A stretch of 64,000 nucleotides of DNA from NCBI RefSeq assembly GCF_963675165.1, contig NC_087381.1, positions 5,209,378 through 5,273,377 of the forward strand, given 5' to 3'. The position numbers were made by a program, and so were the translations under genes. Every line of letters begins with the position of its first letter. The stretch's first letter is position 1. The DNA is from Halichondria panicea. Lineage: Eukaryota; Porifera; Demospongiae; Suberitida; Halichondriidae. This document shows positions 1 through 10,252 of this stretch, piece after piece. Below the pieces are notes generated by a model. That model had not been told where the DNA came from. It did not search any database and saw only the letters and a list, made by a program, of their open reading frames with translations.

Positions 1-101
1 TGGCCATTAAGGGGGATACCAGTTTTGAAACTAGATCTAATGGTTCAATTTTATCCCCAAATGAAAAACGGGTGTCAGGGTGTTGATCAGAGCTCGTGCA
101 G

Positions 102-1208
102 TTGCAGTCGGTCTGTTGGGGAGACTAGCAACGAGTGTGGCATCTGTCAGGAGAGGGAGGAAGGTGTGAAGAAGTGCGTGTGTGAGTTCAAGAGCAGCTA
201 TGAGAACTTGAGTCAAGACGATGAGGCTTTGTTGAAGATCCTCGATTTCCCTTCGCGGGTGAGTCAGTGACGAGTACTGTGAATACAGTGTATTTATTTT
301 GTTTTGCCACTCCATTAATAATTAGGGTAATAATTATTCTCCATAGATGGCTGTTATTGGATTTCAAGAGGGAATTCCCCCTTCGAAGAGGCCCTGAGGA
401 TATTTGAGGTGCTTAACAGTCAGTACCTGGACCTCAACTCTGACCGGGCTCTCGTGGTAACAGACAAGGTCATCGCCAAAGAGTTTGAAATGGATGGTGA
501 GTGCTCGTTTAATTTATTATGTACTGTACATACATGTACAATTAGGTTCAGGTAGTCTATTAAGTTAGAAGAGTACTGTACTATACGTACAAATACTCAA
601 CCCTAATGGCTATATAGATGATCATGTTTGCCATAAATACTGCGATCTGATTGGCTAAAGGAAGTGTTCTATCCAACTTATAAAATCATGTACTTCACTT
701 AGAAAATCATGTAGCAAAGATTAGCATTCAAATCTGATTGGCTAGATACTCATGGTTGCTATGATCTAAAATGCTGTTTAGGAAGTTTCCACATGATTTA
801 GAAGCCCTCAGGGCTAGTAGAACCCTCACTACGTTCGGGATACTACAACCAGTCCTTTGAGCTTCTAAATCATGTAAAAACTTCCGAAACATTGTCTAAC
901 TACATGTACAGTCCTGTGCCTGCATGGGTTCATTAGATACAATAATTCTATACCCATGACTGTGGTTAATTCTGTTAAGTTAACGATCTATCATTTATGT
1001 ATAGTATTGATTGGATAAAGGAATTCAAGTAAAGAACTTCTACCCCTGTATTATAAACTTCTTTCTTCAGCTGGTGAGACCTTCTCTGAGAGGTCAGAGG
1101 TCAACCTGGAGTTCACGTTTGATGTGTTTGAGTGTGGTGATTCTGACAAGGAACAGTAATGACATTTGCAAGACTTCTGATACTGCCGGAATCTATGGCT
1201 GTCTCAAC
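102..1208 (+). pseudogene. Broken tandem copy of the TBC-domain gene
   Basis: Three blocks match exons of the gene at 1550-4590: 102-258 (Cys-containing upstream exon), 347-496 (TBC exon beginning WLLLDFKREF) and 1071-about 1208 (exon beginning AGET). The exons that should lie between the first two, carrying the Arg and Gln fingers, are absent. The second block is 150 nt against 149 nt in the intact copy because it has five C instead of four after GAATT, which shifts the frame into a stop. The third block is short by about two bases near the FDVF residues and soon runs into TAA. Splice-site dinucleotides are still present at most edges. It is a decayed partial duplication. The left end of the window cuts off anything further upstream. 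Confidence 0.75.
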
Positions 1209-1225
1209 GTTTTATGGTAATCCAG

Positions 1226-1282
1226 GTACTGACTGTTGAGCATCTCAAATATCCTCAGGGCCTCTTCGAAGGGGGAATTCTC
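1226..1282 (-). pseudogene. Inverted fragment of the TBC exon
   Basis: Read on the minus strand this short stretch encodes SPFEEALRIFEMLNSQYLD, the same peptide as the TBC exon at 3199-3347. It carries the five-C run of the broken copy at 347-496 rather than the four-C run of the intact copy, so it probably derives from that broken lineage by an inverted duplication. Confidence 0.7.
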
Positions 1283-1549
1283 ATATGGTAATTCATGTAG
1301 TACCAATATGACAGAGCCTCTATAATAATAGTAAATTATATGCATGACCTTTACAGATACACGTGTATATGAATACTGTAAACGTGGATTCTCCGAAAAA
1401 ATTATACTGTACATTCCTAAATAATCATCACACACAGAAAATTCACCGAGTGAGTATACATACAAGTTGCACGTGTATACTATTAAGAAGCCAATATAAA
1501 TTCTGAATTATGCCTGAATTAAAGAGTTGCAGATTGTTCGTGCGCGCAG

Positions 1550-4500
1550 TTGCAGTTGGTCTGTTGGAGAGACTAGCAACGAGTGTGGCATATGTCAAGA
1601 GAGGGAGGAAAGTGTGAAGAAGTGCGTGTGTGAGTTCAAGAGCAGCTGTGAGAACTTGAGTCAAGATGATGAGGCTTTGTTGAAGATTCTCGATTTCCCT
1701 TCGCGGGTGAGTCAGTGTATTAAGAGTAAATGTGCCGAGTACTGTGAATACATGCATATTTTGTTTTGCTGCTTCTTTAATTAAGCTAAGAATGTAAGGA
1801 ATGTTGCCCATTATATATGTAAGGGCGTATGGAATCCTATATAGAGCTTAGACTAATAGAGCATAAAGTTCATATTTAGCAGTTACAGTTTCTCGCATTA
1901 AATGTGTACGAGTAAATACTTGTGCACGGTTACATACATGTGCAATGTATTCGAACATTGACTCACCTCCACACACACACCACATTCACTTACCACCCCC
2001 CACACACACTACACACACACACGCACACTCCTCCCACACAACACAGGTGTACGCAGCTCGCCGGCCTGTCCAGTTGGAGACCAGCTACCCCAAGGCCAGG
2101 AGAATAGTTCTCAGAGATGTGGCCAGAACTGACAAGAACTATCACTACTTTACTCACAAGCGCAACCTGAGGAAGGTCCACAGAATACTCCTCACCTACG
2201 CCATGTTTCACCCGGGTGAGTTAGAGCTATAGTATATACTGTACGCAGTTTAGAAGGAGTGGTCTGTATAAGAGTTCTCCTAATTGCTGTAATTGCTGTA
2301 ATTGCTGTAATTGACTTTATTTATTGTGTATGTATAGTTCTTCAGTACACATTACAGTCACGTATTAAGTTTTCAGTGACCATGGTAATTATAAGAAACA
2401 TACTATCACATGTAATATCTAGTGATTTGATTGGTCATTCTCCCCCCTCCAGAGGTTGGCTATGCCCAGGGCATGAACGACATCCTGGCCCGGTTCCTAG
2501 TGGTGACAGACTCGGAGGTTGACTCGTACTGGCTGTTTGCCAGCTACATGTCCAAGAAGAGAGAGGACTTCCTCGAGCACACCATGATGAGGAAAGTTGG
2601 TGAGTGCAGTGGCTCTTGTATCACTAGTGCATGTAGTGTGCTGTAATAGAGTTGTGATTTGCATTAACGATTACCAATTAAGTGTGGCCCGTACACTGTA
2701 CAAGTTAGGTGTGTGTGAGTATATAATTGTAATAGTTTGCATTGTCTGAATGCATGTTTTCCTGTTGGTCTGCAGCATTTGTGAAGAACCTGGTGAGGGA
2801 GGTGGATAGAGAGTTGTACGGCTTCTTTGACAAGTCTGATTGTCGTGACTACCTTTTTTTGTCACAGGTGAGTGGGGTGTGTCCATGCATGGGAAATTAG
2901 TTGCTTACTCCTATAGTTGAAGGTTGCTCGTTTGAATATACTACACTGTTACCTCTATACAGTATATAGACTACATCAATTTAACCGAATGCGTAGGTGG
3001 TGGTGTGATATCCACATTACAAACGCACTCTGTAGTGTTTTGCACTGTAACAATGGTTGATCTTTACCTAACACAAATCCCTGTAGTGTTTTGCACTGTA
3101 ACAATGGTTGATCTTTACCTAACACAAATCCCTGTAGTGTTTTGCACTGACTGTAACAAAGGCTTCGTTAAAATAATATCTCTTTTCCCCATGCATAGAT
3201 GGCTGTTGTTGGACTTCAAGAGGGAATTCCCCTTCGAGGAGGCCCTGAGGATATTTGAGGTGCTCAACAGTCAGTACCTAGAGCTCAACTCTGACCGGGC
3301 TCTCGTGGTAACAGACAAGGTCATCGCCAAGGAGTTTGAAATGGATGGTGAGCTCGTTTAATTTAAGGATAATAATTATGTACTATACATACATGTATGT
3401 ACAATTAGGTGCAGGTAGTCTATTAAGTTAAAATAGTACTATACATACAAATACCCAATTGCATGGATAAAGGAATTCGAGTACTGTATTATACACTTGT
3501 ATATTTTCTTTCTTCAGCTGGTGAGACCCGCTCTGAGAGATCAGAGGTCAACCTGGAGTTCACGTTTGATGTTTTCGTGTGTGTGGCCATTCTGACAATG
3601 AATAGTAATGACATTTGCAAGGCTTCTGATGCTGCTGGAATCTATGGCTGTCTCAACGGGTGAGTGAAACATGACCTTGTATCAATACTGGCTCTATTGT
3701 CAATCAACTGTGCCAATTAAGGCTGGTATAGTTTACTTAGAGTACTCTATAACTTAGATATGTGTACAATGTATATTGTCTTCGCACTCCATGTGTCACA
3801 TGGTAGTTGATATATAGTACCAGCTAGTGCAGAGGAGGTCCGACATGCGTGCACGGATCACTATAAGTGCTAGTGCATTTGGCCTGGACATTATCGTGAC
3901 CCCATGACCACAATGCACTGAACTTATAGAGATTCGTTTACGCATGTCGGACCTCCTCTGGTACCAGTGTGACAATGCCTCTACAATATACATGACCTTT
4001 ACAGATGCATGTAAAAGTAGATTCTCCGAGATATACATTCCTGCTGCAAATCAATCTTGGATCTTTGCTAACTGCTTCTATCTCTATAGCTCATGCAAGC
4101 TTTGAAAAGGCTGTAAAAGGCTGTAGGGACGAGCTATAGCTAGGTTTTCACAGTTGTGCAAAATAGCAATGCTAATTCTGGGTGTGGCTGTCCGTTTTGG
4201 GAGGTTGTTTTCAATTGCTAAAGCTGATTAGGACTATAGAAAACTGCTCGTTATACGCAGTAGAAAGGTGGCCGTTCTCTGAGTGGTTGCTTTACATGCA
4301 TTGTAGTTTCAATCCAGACCTGAGCTCTTGGCGGTTTTATAGCGTGTGGTTGCTCTTCCGAAGTGGTTGTTATGGAGGTTCCACTGTAATGAAAATATCC
4401 TTTCAGGTAGTTCTTTTGTTGGTGGTTCTATGATCAAGTTTTCAAGTTTTTAACTAAAATTAATGTCATTCCAATGCACAGACTCTCCATGAAGATGAAT

Positions 4501-4590
4501 CTGACTGAAGTACTGACACAAGCAGAGGAACTGTTTTACAAGTATTGTAGACAAAACATCACTAGGGGATTTGCTGAGATAGACTTTTAG
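1550..4590 (+). CDS. TBC-domain Rab GTPase-activating protein (TBC1D15/17-like), 5' end not identified
   Basis: Likely a GAP that stimulates GTP hydrolysis by a Rab in membrane traffic. Exons: about 1550-1706, 2047-2215, 2453-2599, 2776-2867, 3199-3347, 3518-3659 and 4482-4590 (stop TAG). Phases match at every junction but one. The domain shows the arginine-finger motif IxxDxxR (RIVLRDVARTD, third exon block), the glutamine-finger YxQ (GYAQGMND), a WLLLDFKREF core block and a C-terminal LSMKMNLTEVLTQAEEL helix; EVDSYWLFASYM and the last helix recall TBC1D15/17. The exon 2776-2867 ends ...DYLFLSQ, one base out of phase with the next exon; with one T fewer in its T7 run it would read YLFCHRW, the usual family sequence. 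So either an assembly error or a young frameshift. The exon at 1550-1706 has a small Cys cluster of unknown role. The start codon is not located. Confidence 0.8.
1967..2046. repeat. CA-rich microsatellite in a TBC intron
   Basis: An imperfect (AC)n/(CACACT)n stretch runs right up to the splice acceptor of the exon starting at 2047. Confidence 0.85.
3029..3155. repeat. Tandem repeat, about 51-bp unit, 2.5 copies
   Basis: The unit beginning GTAGTGTTTTGCACTG and ending ACACAAATCCCT occurs twice in full with near identity and a third time in part, inside the TBC intron before the exon at 3199. It gives an open frame only because it is repeated; I do not call it coding. Confidence 0.85.
3832..3965. 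mobile_element. MITE with GAGGAGGTCCGACATG termini
   Basis: The left end GAGGAGGTCCGACATGCGT is mirrored by ACGCATGTCGGACCTCCTC on the right, enclosing about 90 bp with a second inverted segment (GATCACTATAAGTGC against AACTTATAGAGATTC). Related ends recur at 5165, 5815-5845 and 39290-39373. It sits in the last TBC intron (3660-4481). Confidence 0.75.
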
Positions 4591-4844
4591 TTCGATCATT
4601 ACTGTTAATTTAATCGTATTTTTTCTCTCATCCGCGTTGTATCTACGTACAGTGCATGTATAAAATTATCCTGTTTTCCTGCGGTTGCTAGGATATGGCC
4701 AGTGTGTGGTACCAATCTATATTACTAAATTAGAAAATCGATATTACTGTTAATACAAGAGTATGCAGTAATTATGATAGCTGCCCACATAATAGCATTA
4801 GTATAAATATCTATTACACATTTATTTCTGACTGCGGCTATATA
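4591..4844. other. TBC 3' flank, no gene seen
   Basis: AT-rich 3' flanking sequence of the TBC gene. No open frame with splice support and no clear polyadenylation signal that I would stand behind. Confidence 0.5.
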
Positions 4845-5043
4845 TACCGTATAGCGGGTAATTCGTGGTTTTCGTGGTTGGAGCTCTGACCACGAATATT
4901 TTACCCACGAATGAAGCGACCTTGCCTACCTTTACCTGCAGTGCAAGCAGCAACCACGAAAATATTATCCACAAAATGTCTCAATATATTGCTGAACCAC
5001 GAATATTTTGTCCCCCAAAAATTACCTGCTATATATACGGTAT
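4845..5043. mobile_element. MITE with TACCGTATAGCGGGTAA termini
   Basis: About 200 bp, starting ATACCGTATAGCGGGTAATT and ending AATTACCTGCTATATATACGG. The interior repeats GTGGTTTTCGTGG and CCACGAATATTTT in inverted order. Sister copies lie at 14011-14220 and, in the opposite orientation, 32396-32602; degenerate ends are at about 18770-18835 and 62143-62240. Confidence 0.85.
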
Positions 5044-5082
5044 ATACTGTTATGTATAATTATATACATTACAATAGCTAGA

Positions 5083-6305
5083 GTCTACGTACTGCTTAAT
5101 GGAGTACATCTGTATATATAGGTATAATTATATAGTGGGAGTATAATATACTGTATCAATATAAAGGAAGTCCGACATGCATGCGTACAAATCACTAAAA
5201 GTTCAGTATCATTGCGGTCATGTGATAACGTATACTACCTGCATCCCTCCCTTCCTAGGAAGTTAGGAACCTTCCCTATATGATTTGTACTGGCAGTTAC
5301 ATAAGTACACATTTATTGTACAGTAAGAGTTACTGCACTTTGACTTTGATGTAGTACTAATGCACCTATCAATTTCAGTCCCCACTACCCCCCATGCGGG
5401 CTATGTCGGGGTTTAGTGGGGATTTGATTTACATCAATATCAACTGCCCCACCCCAGGGGGCCTGGTTGAAATCAAATCCCCACTTCTCCTCCCATGCAT
5501 ATACCCCCACTTAACAATCCCGGGATTTGACTATACACGCGTGCATGCATGTGCTATACTTTTCCGGACATTACTGTTATAAGTTTGTATTTGAGGAAGT
5601 CAAATTCCCCACCCTATCCCACACCTCGGGGTTACTTGCTGAATCAAAACCCAAACAAAACCCCACTATGTCCCCACTATGCCCCGCAGGGGGGGGGGGA
5701 TAGTGGGGACTGACATTGATAGGTGCATAATCAATACTGTAGGGTCCCTAGACCCCATTAGGGTGACAAGGTTTTGCATACCTGGCCTAAGACCATGCAA
5801 ATGCACTAGCACTTGTAGTGATTCGTGCACACATTTCGATCTCCTCTGGTTACAATACCAAATACCTATACTGCCTAATGGAGTACATCTGTAGCCTAGT
5901 GAGAGTATACTATTACAATTGCTAATGGAGTACATCTGTATAGCCTAGTGGGAGTATACTGTTACAATAGCTACATGCCTATAGGGTAATGGAGTACATC
6001 TGTGTAGCCTAGTGGGAATATACTGTTATATACAATAGCTAATACATGCATGCCTAGGCTAATGGAGTACATCTGTGTAGCCTAGTGGGAGTATACTGTT
6101 ACAATAGCTATGGAGTACATCTGTAGCCTAGTGGGAATAATAATTATTCCCACTATAATTATCGTATAGCATATACTATTACAATAGCTATACTGCCTAA
6201 TGCATGCATGGAGTATAACGTACATCTGTATAATTATATAGCCTAGTGCATGGGAGTATACTGTTACAATAGCTACTGCCTAATGGAGTACATCTGTAGC
6301 CTATA
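5083..6305. repeat. Degenerate minisatellite, interrupted by MITEs
   Basis: A unit of roughly 55-60 bp containing CTAATGGAGTACATCTGTAG, CCTAGTGGGAGTATACTG and TTACAATAGCTA is repeated about eight times between 5872 and 6305, with a first copy at 5083-5155. The intervening 5165-5845 is transposon sequence, so the element probably inserted into the minisatellite. Relics of the unit recur at 6660-6780, 7735-8080 and 8490-8590. Confidence 0.8.
5165..5845. mobile_element. MITE with a second MITE nested inside
   Basis: The outer ends resemble the GTCCGACATG family (AAGTCCGACATGCATGCG on the left; GTGATTCGTGCACACATTTC then CTCCTCTGG on the right). Inside, 5358-5727 has its own inverted termini (TGCACCTATCAAT, then CAGTCCCCACTA, mirrored by TAGTGGGGACTG and ATTGATAGGTGCA) and a C/G-rich interior. 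The ORFs inside it are not genes. Confidence 0.7.
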
Positions 6306-6406
6306 GTAGGAGCTAGCGTTCAATTGGAGACGGATCGGCCTGGGGTCGAGGCTAGTATAGGCGACCTAGCGTTCAATTGGAGACGGATCGGCCTGGGGTC
6401 GAGGCT
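6303..6406. repeat. Two tandem right ends of the TAGCCTCG element family
   Basis: The block CTAGCGTTCAATTGGAGACG followed by GATCGGCCTGGGGTCGAGGC occurs twice in direct orientation about 52 bp apart. It is the same end sequence found at 20764, 22014-22091 and 56580-56632. Confidence 0.85.
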
Positions 6407-8090
6407 AGCATGTACATAGAAAATTCTGATGTATATACACATCACTCCTTTTTCCAACTTTTAGCTGGTTGAAGCTTATCAGCTCTACAGCATATAGATG
6501 TAAGTGTGCTTTTTAACAAAGAATCCACTGAATGGTATACGAACCTTTGAATTTTAGTCAATTAAGTTATGACAACACTGTGAAGGTCAACCTCAACACA
6601 AATAATAATTATACTTTATAGTGAGAGTGCTGTATTTAGCTACAAATTTACTGGGGTATAAATTAATCTATACCTGCATGCCCATTAGGCATGTAGTCTA
6701 TATAGTTAGTACTCCCATGCATGAGGTATATGGGTATATGAGTATAGTGTTACATGCAAGCTATATATACACATGCATGCATGTATACTAGTATACTGGA
6801 GTTTGTCACAGCTTTGTTAGTGGCTTGTATTGTGAGTATATATATAATAATACTCGAATTTCAACATTCACCTTTGAACAACAGTGGTTTGCACAATAGT
6901 TGTCCAGAGCAAATTAAGGCAACACAGTCAATAGTAAAACCACAGTTATCTTTATAAGGTAGTCAGCTATGAATATCATAATAATTATGCTGTTGTGTAA
7001 CAGGCCAGAACAAAACTGTGGATAGGCGCTTGATTCCTGACCTCCTTCAAGGAGGGCGGCGGCGCTCGACTACTTTAATAACCTTCGTGCGGCTACGCCT
7101 CGAGGCATAATCACAATAGCATTAGTGAAAAATTGTCCATGCAGTTTCCATAACATTGTAGTGCATGCGTACTACTTATAAATGTAAATATCTTATGATT
7201 GGAACATTTCTAAGATAATATGCTGATACCATTGTGTATGTGAATATTAAAGCTACAACATATCCAAATAATATATTGGGTGGTTTTGTGGTGATTAATT
7301 AATAGAACAGTAAAATTGTTATAAGTGGGTAATCGGGTAGGAGAGAAAAGACCAATGGTTTCCGGCTATGGTATGGGATTTTGTTGCTCTGTAACTACAG
7401 TGCCCATGCAGAATAACAAGTAAGGACTCTTTACAGAGCAAACCCAAATACTTGTATGAAGAAACGTCAGCCACCTAGAGTAGCATGCATGATGATATTC
7501 ATAGCTGAGTACCTTAAAAGGATTATTGTGGTTTTGCTATGCCTTATTTGCTCTGGACAACTGTTGTGCAAACCACTGTACCCCCATATAGCTAGGTTTG
7601 TCACAGCTTTGTGGTTTAGTGGCTTGTATAATTATTGTGAGTATAATAATACTCTGAATTTCAACATTCAACCTTGAATGATCTTCAACCTACTTGAAAA
7701 GCACTGTATATATATAGTACCTCATGGGAGTACTATAAATAATTATCTACATGCCTAATTAATGGCCCATTAGGCATGCATATGTAGTCTGGTTAGTACT
7801 CCCTGAGGTGTATATGCATGGGGGTAAATCTGTATAATACACAAGTGTGCATGCAGTATAATGCATAATTATAAGTACAATGTGGTTACAAGCTCTATAT
7901 ACACTGCATGCTGCATGCATGTTATATACTGGAGTTTGCAGAATCTTTGCATAAAAGTGTTGAGTACTTTGCAATAGCTATATACATGCCTAATGTGGGA
8001 GTATACCTTTACAAAAACGACATGCCTATAATGGGGGTAAATCTATATGCCTCTCTTGGGAGTATAATGTTACAAGCTATATACAACAGC
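6407..8090. other. Repeat-rich intergenic sequence
   Basis: No gene seen. It holds degenerate minisatellite units, GTTTGTCACAGCTTTG repeats (6787 and 7600), and at about 7165-7345 a single arm of the foldback family found in full at 32637-33874 (ACAACATATCCAAATAAT, GTGGTGATTAATTAATAGAAC). The short ORFs here are AT-rich, mostly hydrophobic and unsupported. Confidence 0.6.
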
Positions 8091-8094
8091 AGTT

Positions 8095-8260
8095 GTGACA
8101 CATGTACGATCGAGTGCCATATTGGCTCAGTAGTGACGTAGGCCCTATCGAAAGCTGCAGGCCCCGACACTATAATTATACTGAGCCAATAATTTATACA
8201 GTGAAGCTGTGTAACAACTGATTTGTTGCATTCTTTTCCGTGTACACATCACTCCTTTTA
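8095..8260. repeat. Dispersed inverted repeat (GGCTCAGTAGTGAC family)
   Basis: TATTGGCTCAGTAGTGACGTAGGCC is partly mirrored by ACTGAGCCAATAATTTATAC and followed by CAACTGATTTGTTGCATTC and GTGTACACATCACTCCTTTT. A second copy lies at 36910-37115, so this is a dispersed element rather than a local hairpin. Confidence 0.75.
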
Positions 8261-8334
8261 TACGACACCAATTAGTATGGTATATACATGCATTATAAAT
8301 GTGTATATAATATCTACATACAATTACACTGTAA

Positions 8335-8475
8335 AAAATGATGTGTGCATGGTTTTGACGCAGAGTGCGTAACTATTGTGGCAAACGTGCGTTTTTTCTT
8401 GCGTTTTTTCCTGATAATTGCCACAATAGTCACGCACTTGCGTCAAAACCACACACCATTTTTTACAGTGTATGC
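8335..8475. mobile_element. MITE with ACTGTAAAAAATG termini
   Basis: About 140 bp inverted repeat: ACTGTAAAAAATGATGTGTG and GGTTTTGACGCA on the left, mirrored by TGCGTCAAAACC and CACACCATTTTTTACAGT on the right, with an inner AACTATTGTGGCAA/TTGCCACAATAGT pair. A shorter relative sits at 12366-12450. Confidence 0.85.
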
Positions 8476-8603
8476 ATGTGTATAGCTTGTAACATTATAT
8501 ACTCCCAAGAGGCGTACAGATTTATCCCCATTAGGCGCATGAATGCATGTATAGCTATTGCAAAGTACTCCCACAATGCATGCACGTTAAATTATAGGCA
8601 TGC

Positions 8604-8695
8604 TAGCCTCGATCCCAGGCCGAGTTTTCGCTTTTATAACGGTTAGGCGAACCTAACCGTTATAAAAGCGAAAACTCGGCCTGGGATCGAGGCTA
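8604..8695. repeat. Perfect palindrome of the TAGCCTCG family
   Basis: Two 44-bp arms, identical as far as I can read, around a 4-base loop (CGAA) form a hairpin from TAGCCTCGATCCCAGGCCG to its exact reverse complement. The same 19-base terminus occurs at many sites in the window, so this is a minimal inverted-repeat member of that element family. Confidence 0.9.
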
Positions 8696-8699
8696 TAGG

Positions 8700-9236
8700 C
8701 ATGCATGCATGTGTAATAATATATGTATATTATAGCTAAACGAAGTACTCCATACATGCAGAGGCGTACTATTCTCCCATAATGAAGTGTAGATCTATAC
8801 ATGTATACAACGTACTGGAATTAAAGTTTCCCGGTGAACCCAACGTCATTGAAACACCAACTTAAATCAATTTGTAAAAACCGCCAAATCGGTTCAAACG
8901 GCTCATTCGAATTCGCCAAATAATTATAATAATAATACCCGCCAAATTTTCCAGTTAGTGTACAGTATAATGATACTCCATTACGTCAATTAGGCGAAAG
9001 AATAGCTGTATTAAAATCAACAATAATTTTGTAATTCTTTCTTCAGCGAAGTGATCAACGCTCGCAAAGTTTACATTATTATTTTGTACATTTATATACT
9101 CTTTTACTCTCTTTTACCAACTTGTGCGTTATTCGGAGGCTCCACAGTATTGTGTATTAAATTAATTTTCTTATTTTGCAAAAACATAATTATTAATATA
9201 TATAAGCTACATACGTATGACGTAGAGTCTATATAA
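8700..9236. other. Intergenic, no gene seen
   Basis: AT-rich sequence with a block TTAAAGTTTCCCGGTGAACC at 8821 that recurs in altered form at 27735. No splice-supported coding frame. Confidence 0.5.
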
Positions 9237-9239
9237 TTA

Positions 9240-9507
9240 GGTCACTCCAAGTGATACTCTGGTTTCTGGTCCACCGCCCGCATCAGATTTTATTCTTGGA
9301 TTTCTATCGGATTTCTATCTCATTATTTCTACTACGCATGCGCAGAATGGTCCATGTGGTACAAAATAGTGTGATAATGATATTCATTTGCAAAATAATG
9401 AGATTCATAAGGTGAAATTGATAATGACATAAGAAAAGCCGCCCGCCCGCATCCAATTAGAAAAACTTCAAGGCCAGAAACCAGAGTGTCACTTGGAGTG
9501 GCCTTAT
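9240..9507. mobile_element. MITE with GGTCACTCCAAGTG termini
   Basis: The first 30 bases (GGTCACTCCAAGTGATACTC, then TGGTTTCTGG) are the near-perfect reverse complement of the last 30 (CCAGAAACCAGAGTG, then TCACTTGGAGTGGCC). The 268 bp element has a CCGCCCGC segment just inside each end. Confidence 0.85.
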
Positions 9508-9535
9508 AACTACTAAATTATTCAACTTATTATTG

Positions 9536-10208
9536 TAAATTTACAGTGGTTTTCCATACCTTTGCAGGCTATACTCCAAGAGCACTGCAACCACAATGTA
9601 GTGATAACCTGTCTGTGTTATTTTAGTCCACCCACACATCACAAAAATCAATGACGGGTAAAATACTGGCTATTGCAGACTTTTCACACAGGTTACTACT
9701 CTACTTTCACAGCACTCCTTCTATTCACAGCCTTGAGGTCAACAAGCTGCTTTCGGAAATATCCAATTTTGAGCCTAGTAAATACAGGCCCTCCGCTCCC
9801 TATAGCTATACATACAAGTTTTAGCTCGCCACAATGAACCAAGCAACAAGTTAGCTGAGCTACCATCAGAGCTACCATCACTTCAGTCAGATAAAATATG
9901 AGACACCTGGAACATTTAGCGGCTATTATAATTATTTGGCGAGTGAGCTATTAGAATTTGGCGACTTTTAATTTGACATCTTAGGCTACTACAGCAATTA
10001 GGTCCACTAATTTGGCAGTTTTGAAATTGCCAAATTAAAACAGTTACAGTTTGCATTTTGCAGGCCATAGCAAGTAATTTTGTTGGCTTGTAATGTTACT
10101 AACAATCATAACAGAAGCCAACCAAAATACTATATTTACTACATAATGATTGTGGTTGCAGTGCTCTTGCAGTATAGCCTGCAAAGGTAAGGAAAACCAC
10201 TGTAAATG
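9536..10208. mobile_element. MITE-like element with about 58-bp termini, 3' of the HSPA12-like gene
   Basis: Left terminus ATTTACAGTGGTTTTCCATAC and on to GCACTGCAACCACAAT is mirrored at 10140-10208 with about two mismatches. The element ends only about 45 bases from the HSPA12-like stop codon, so it may supply the 3' untranslated region. Confidence 0.8.
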
Positions 10209-10252
10209 CATGTGTACTTAAAAACACATGCAGTAATGTATATGTAAATCGT

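Noticed and set aside
1922..2211. His/Thr-rich ORFs on both strands
   Set aside because: They are produced by the CA microsatellite next to the TBC exon at 2047; only 2047-2215 in one frame is coding.
3029..3198. In-frame extension of the TBC exon over the 51-bp repeats
   Set aside because: The open frame comes from tandem repetition of an intronic unit; the splice acceptor at 3198 and homology of the duplicated exon at 347 both place the exon start after it.
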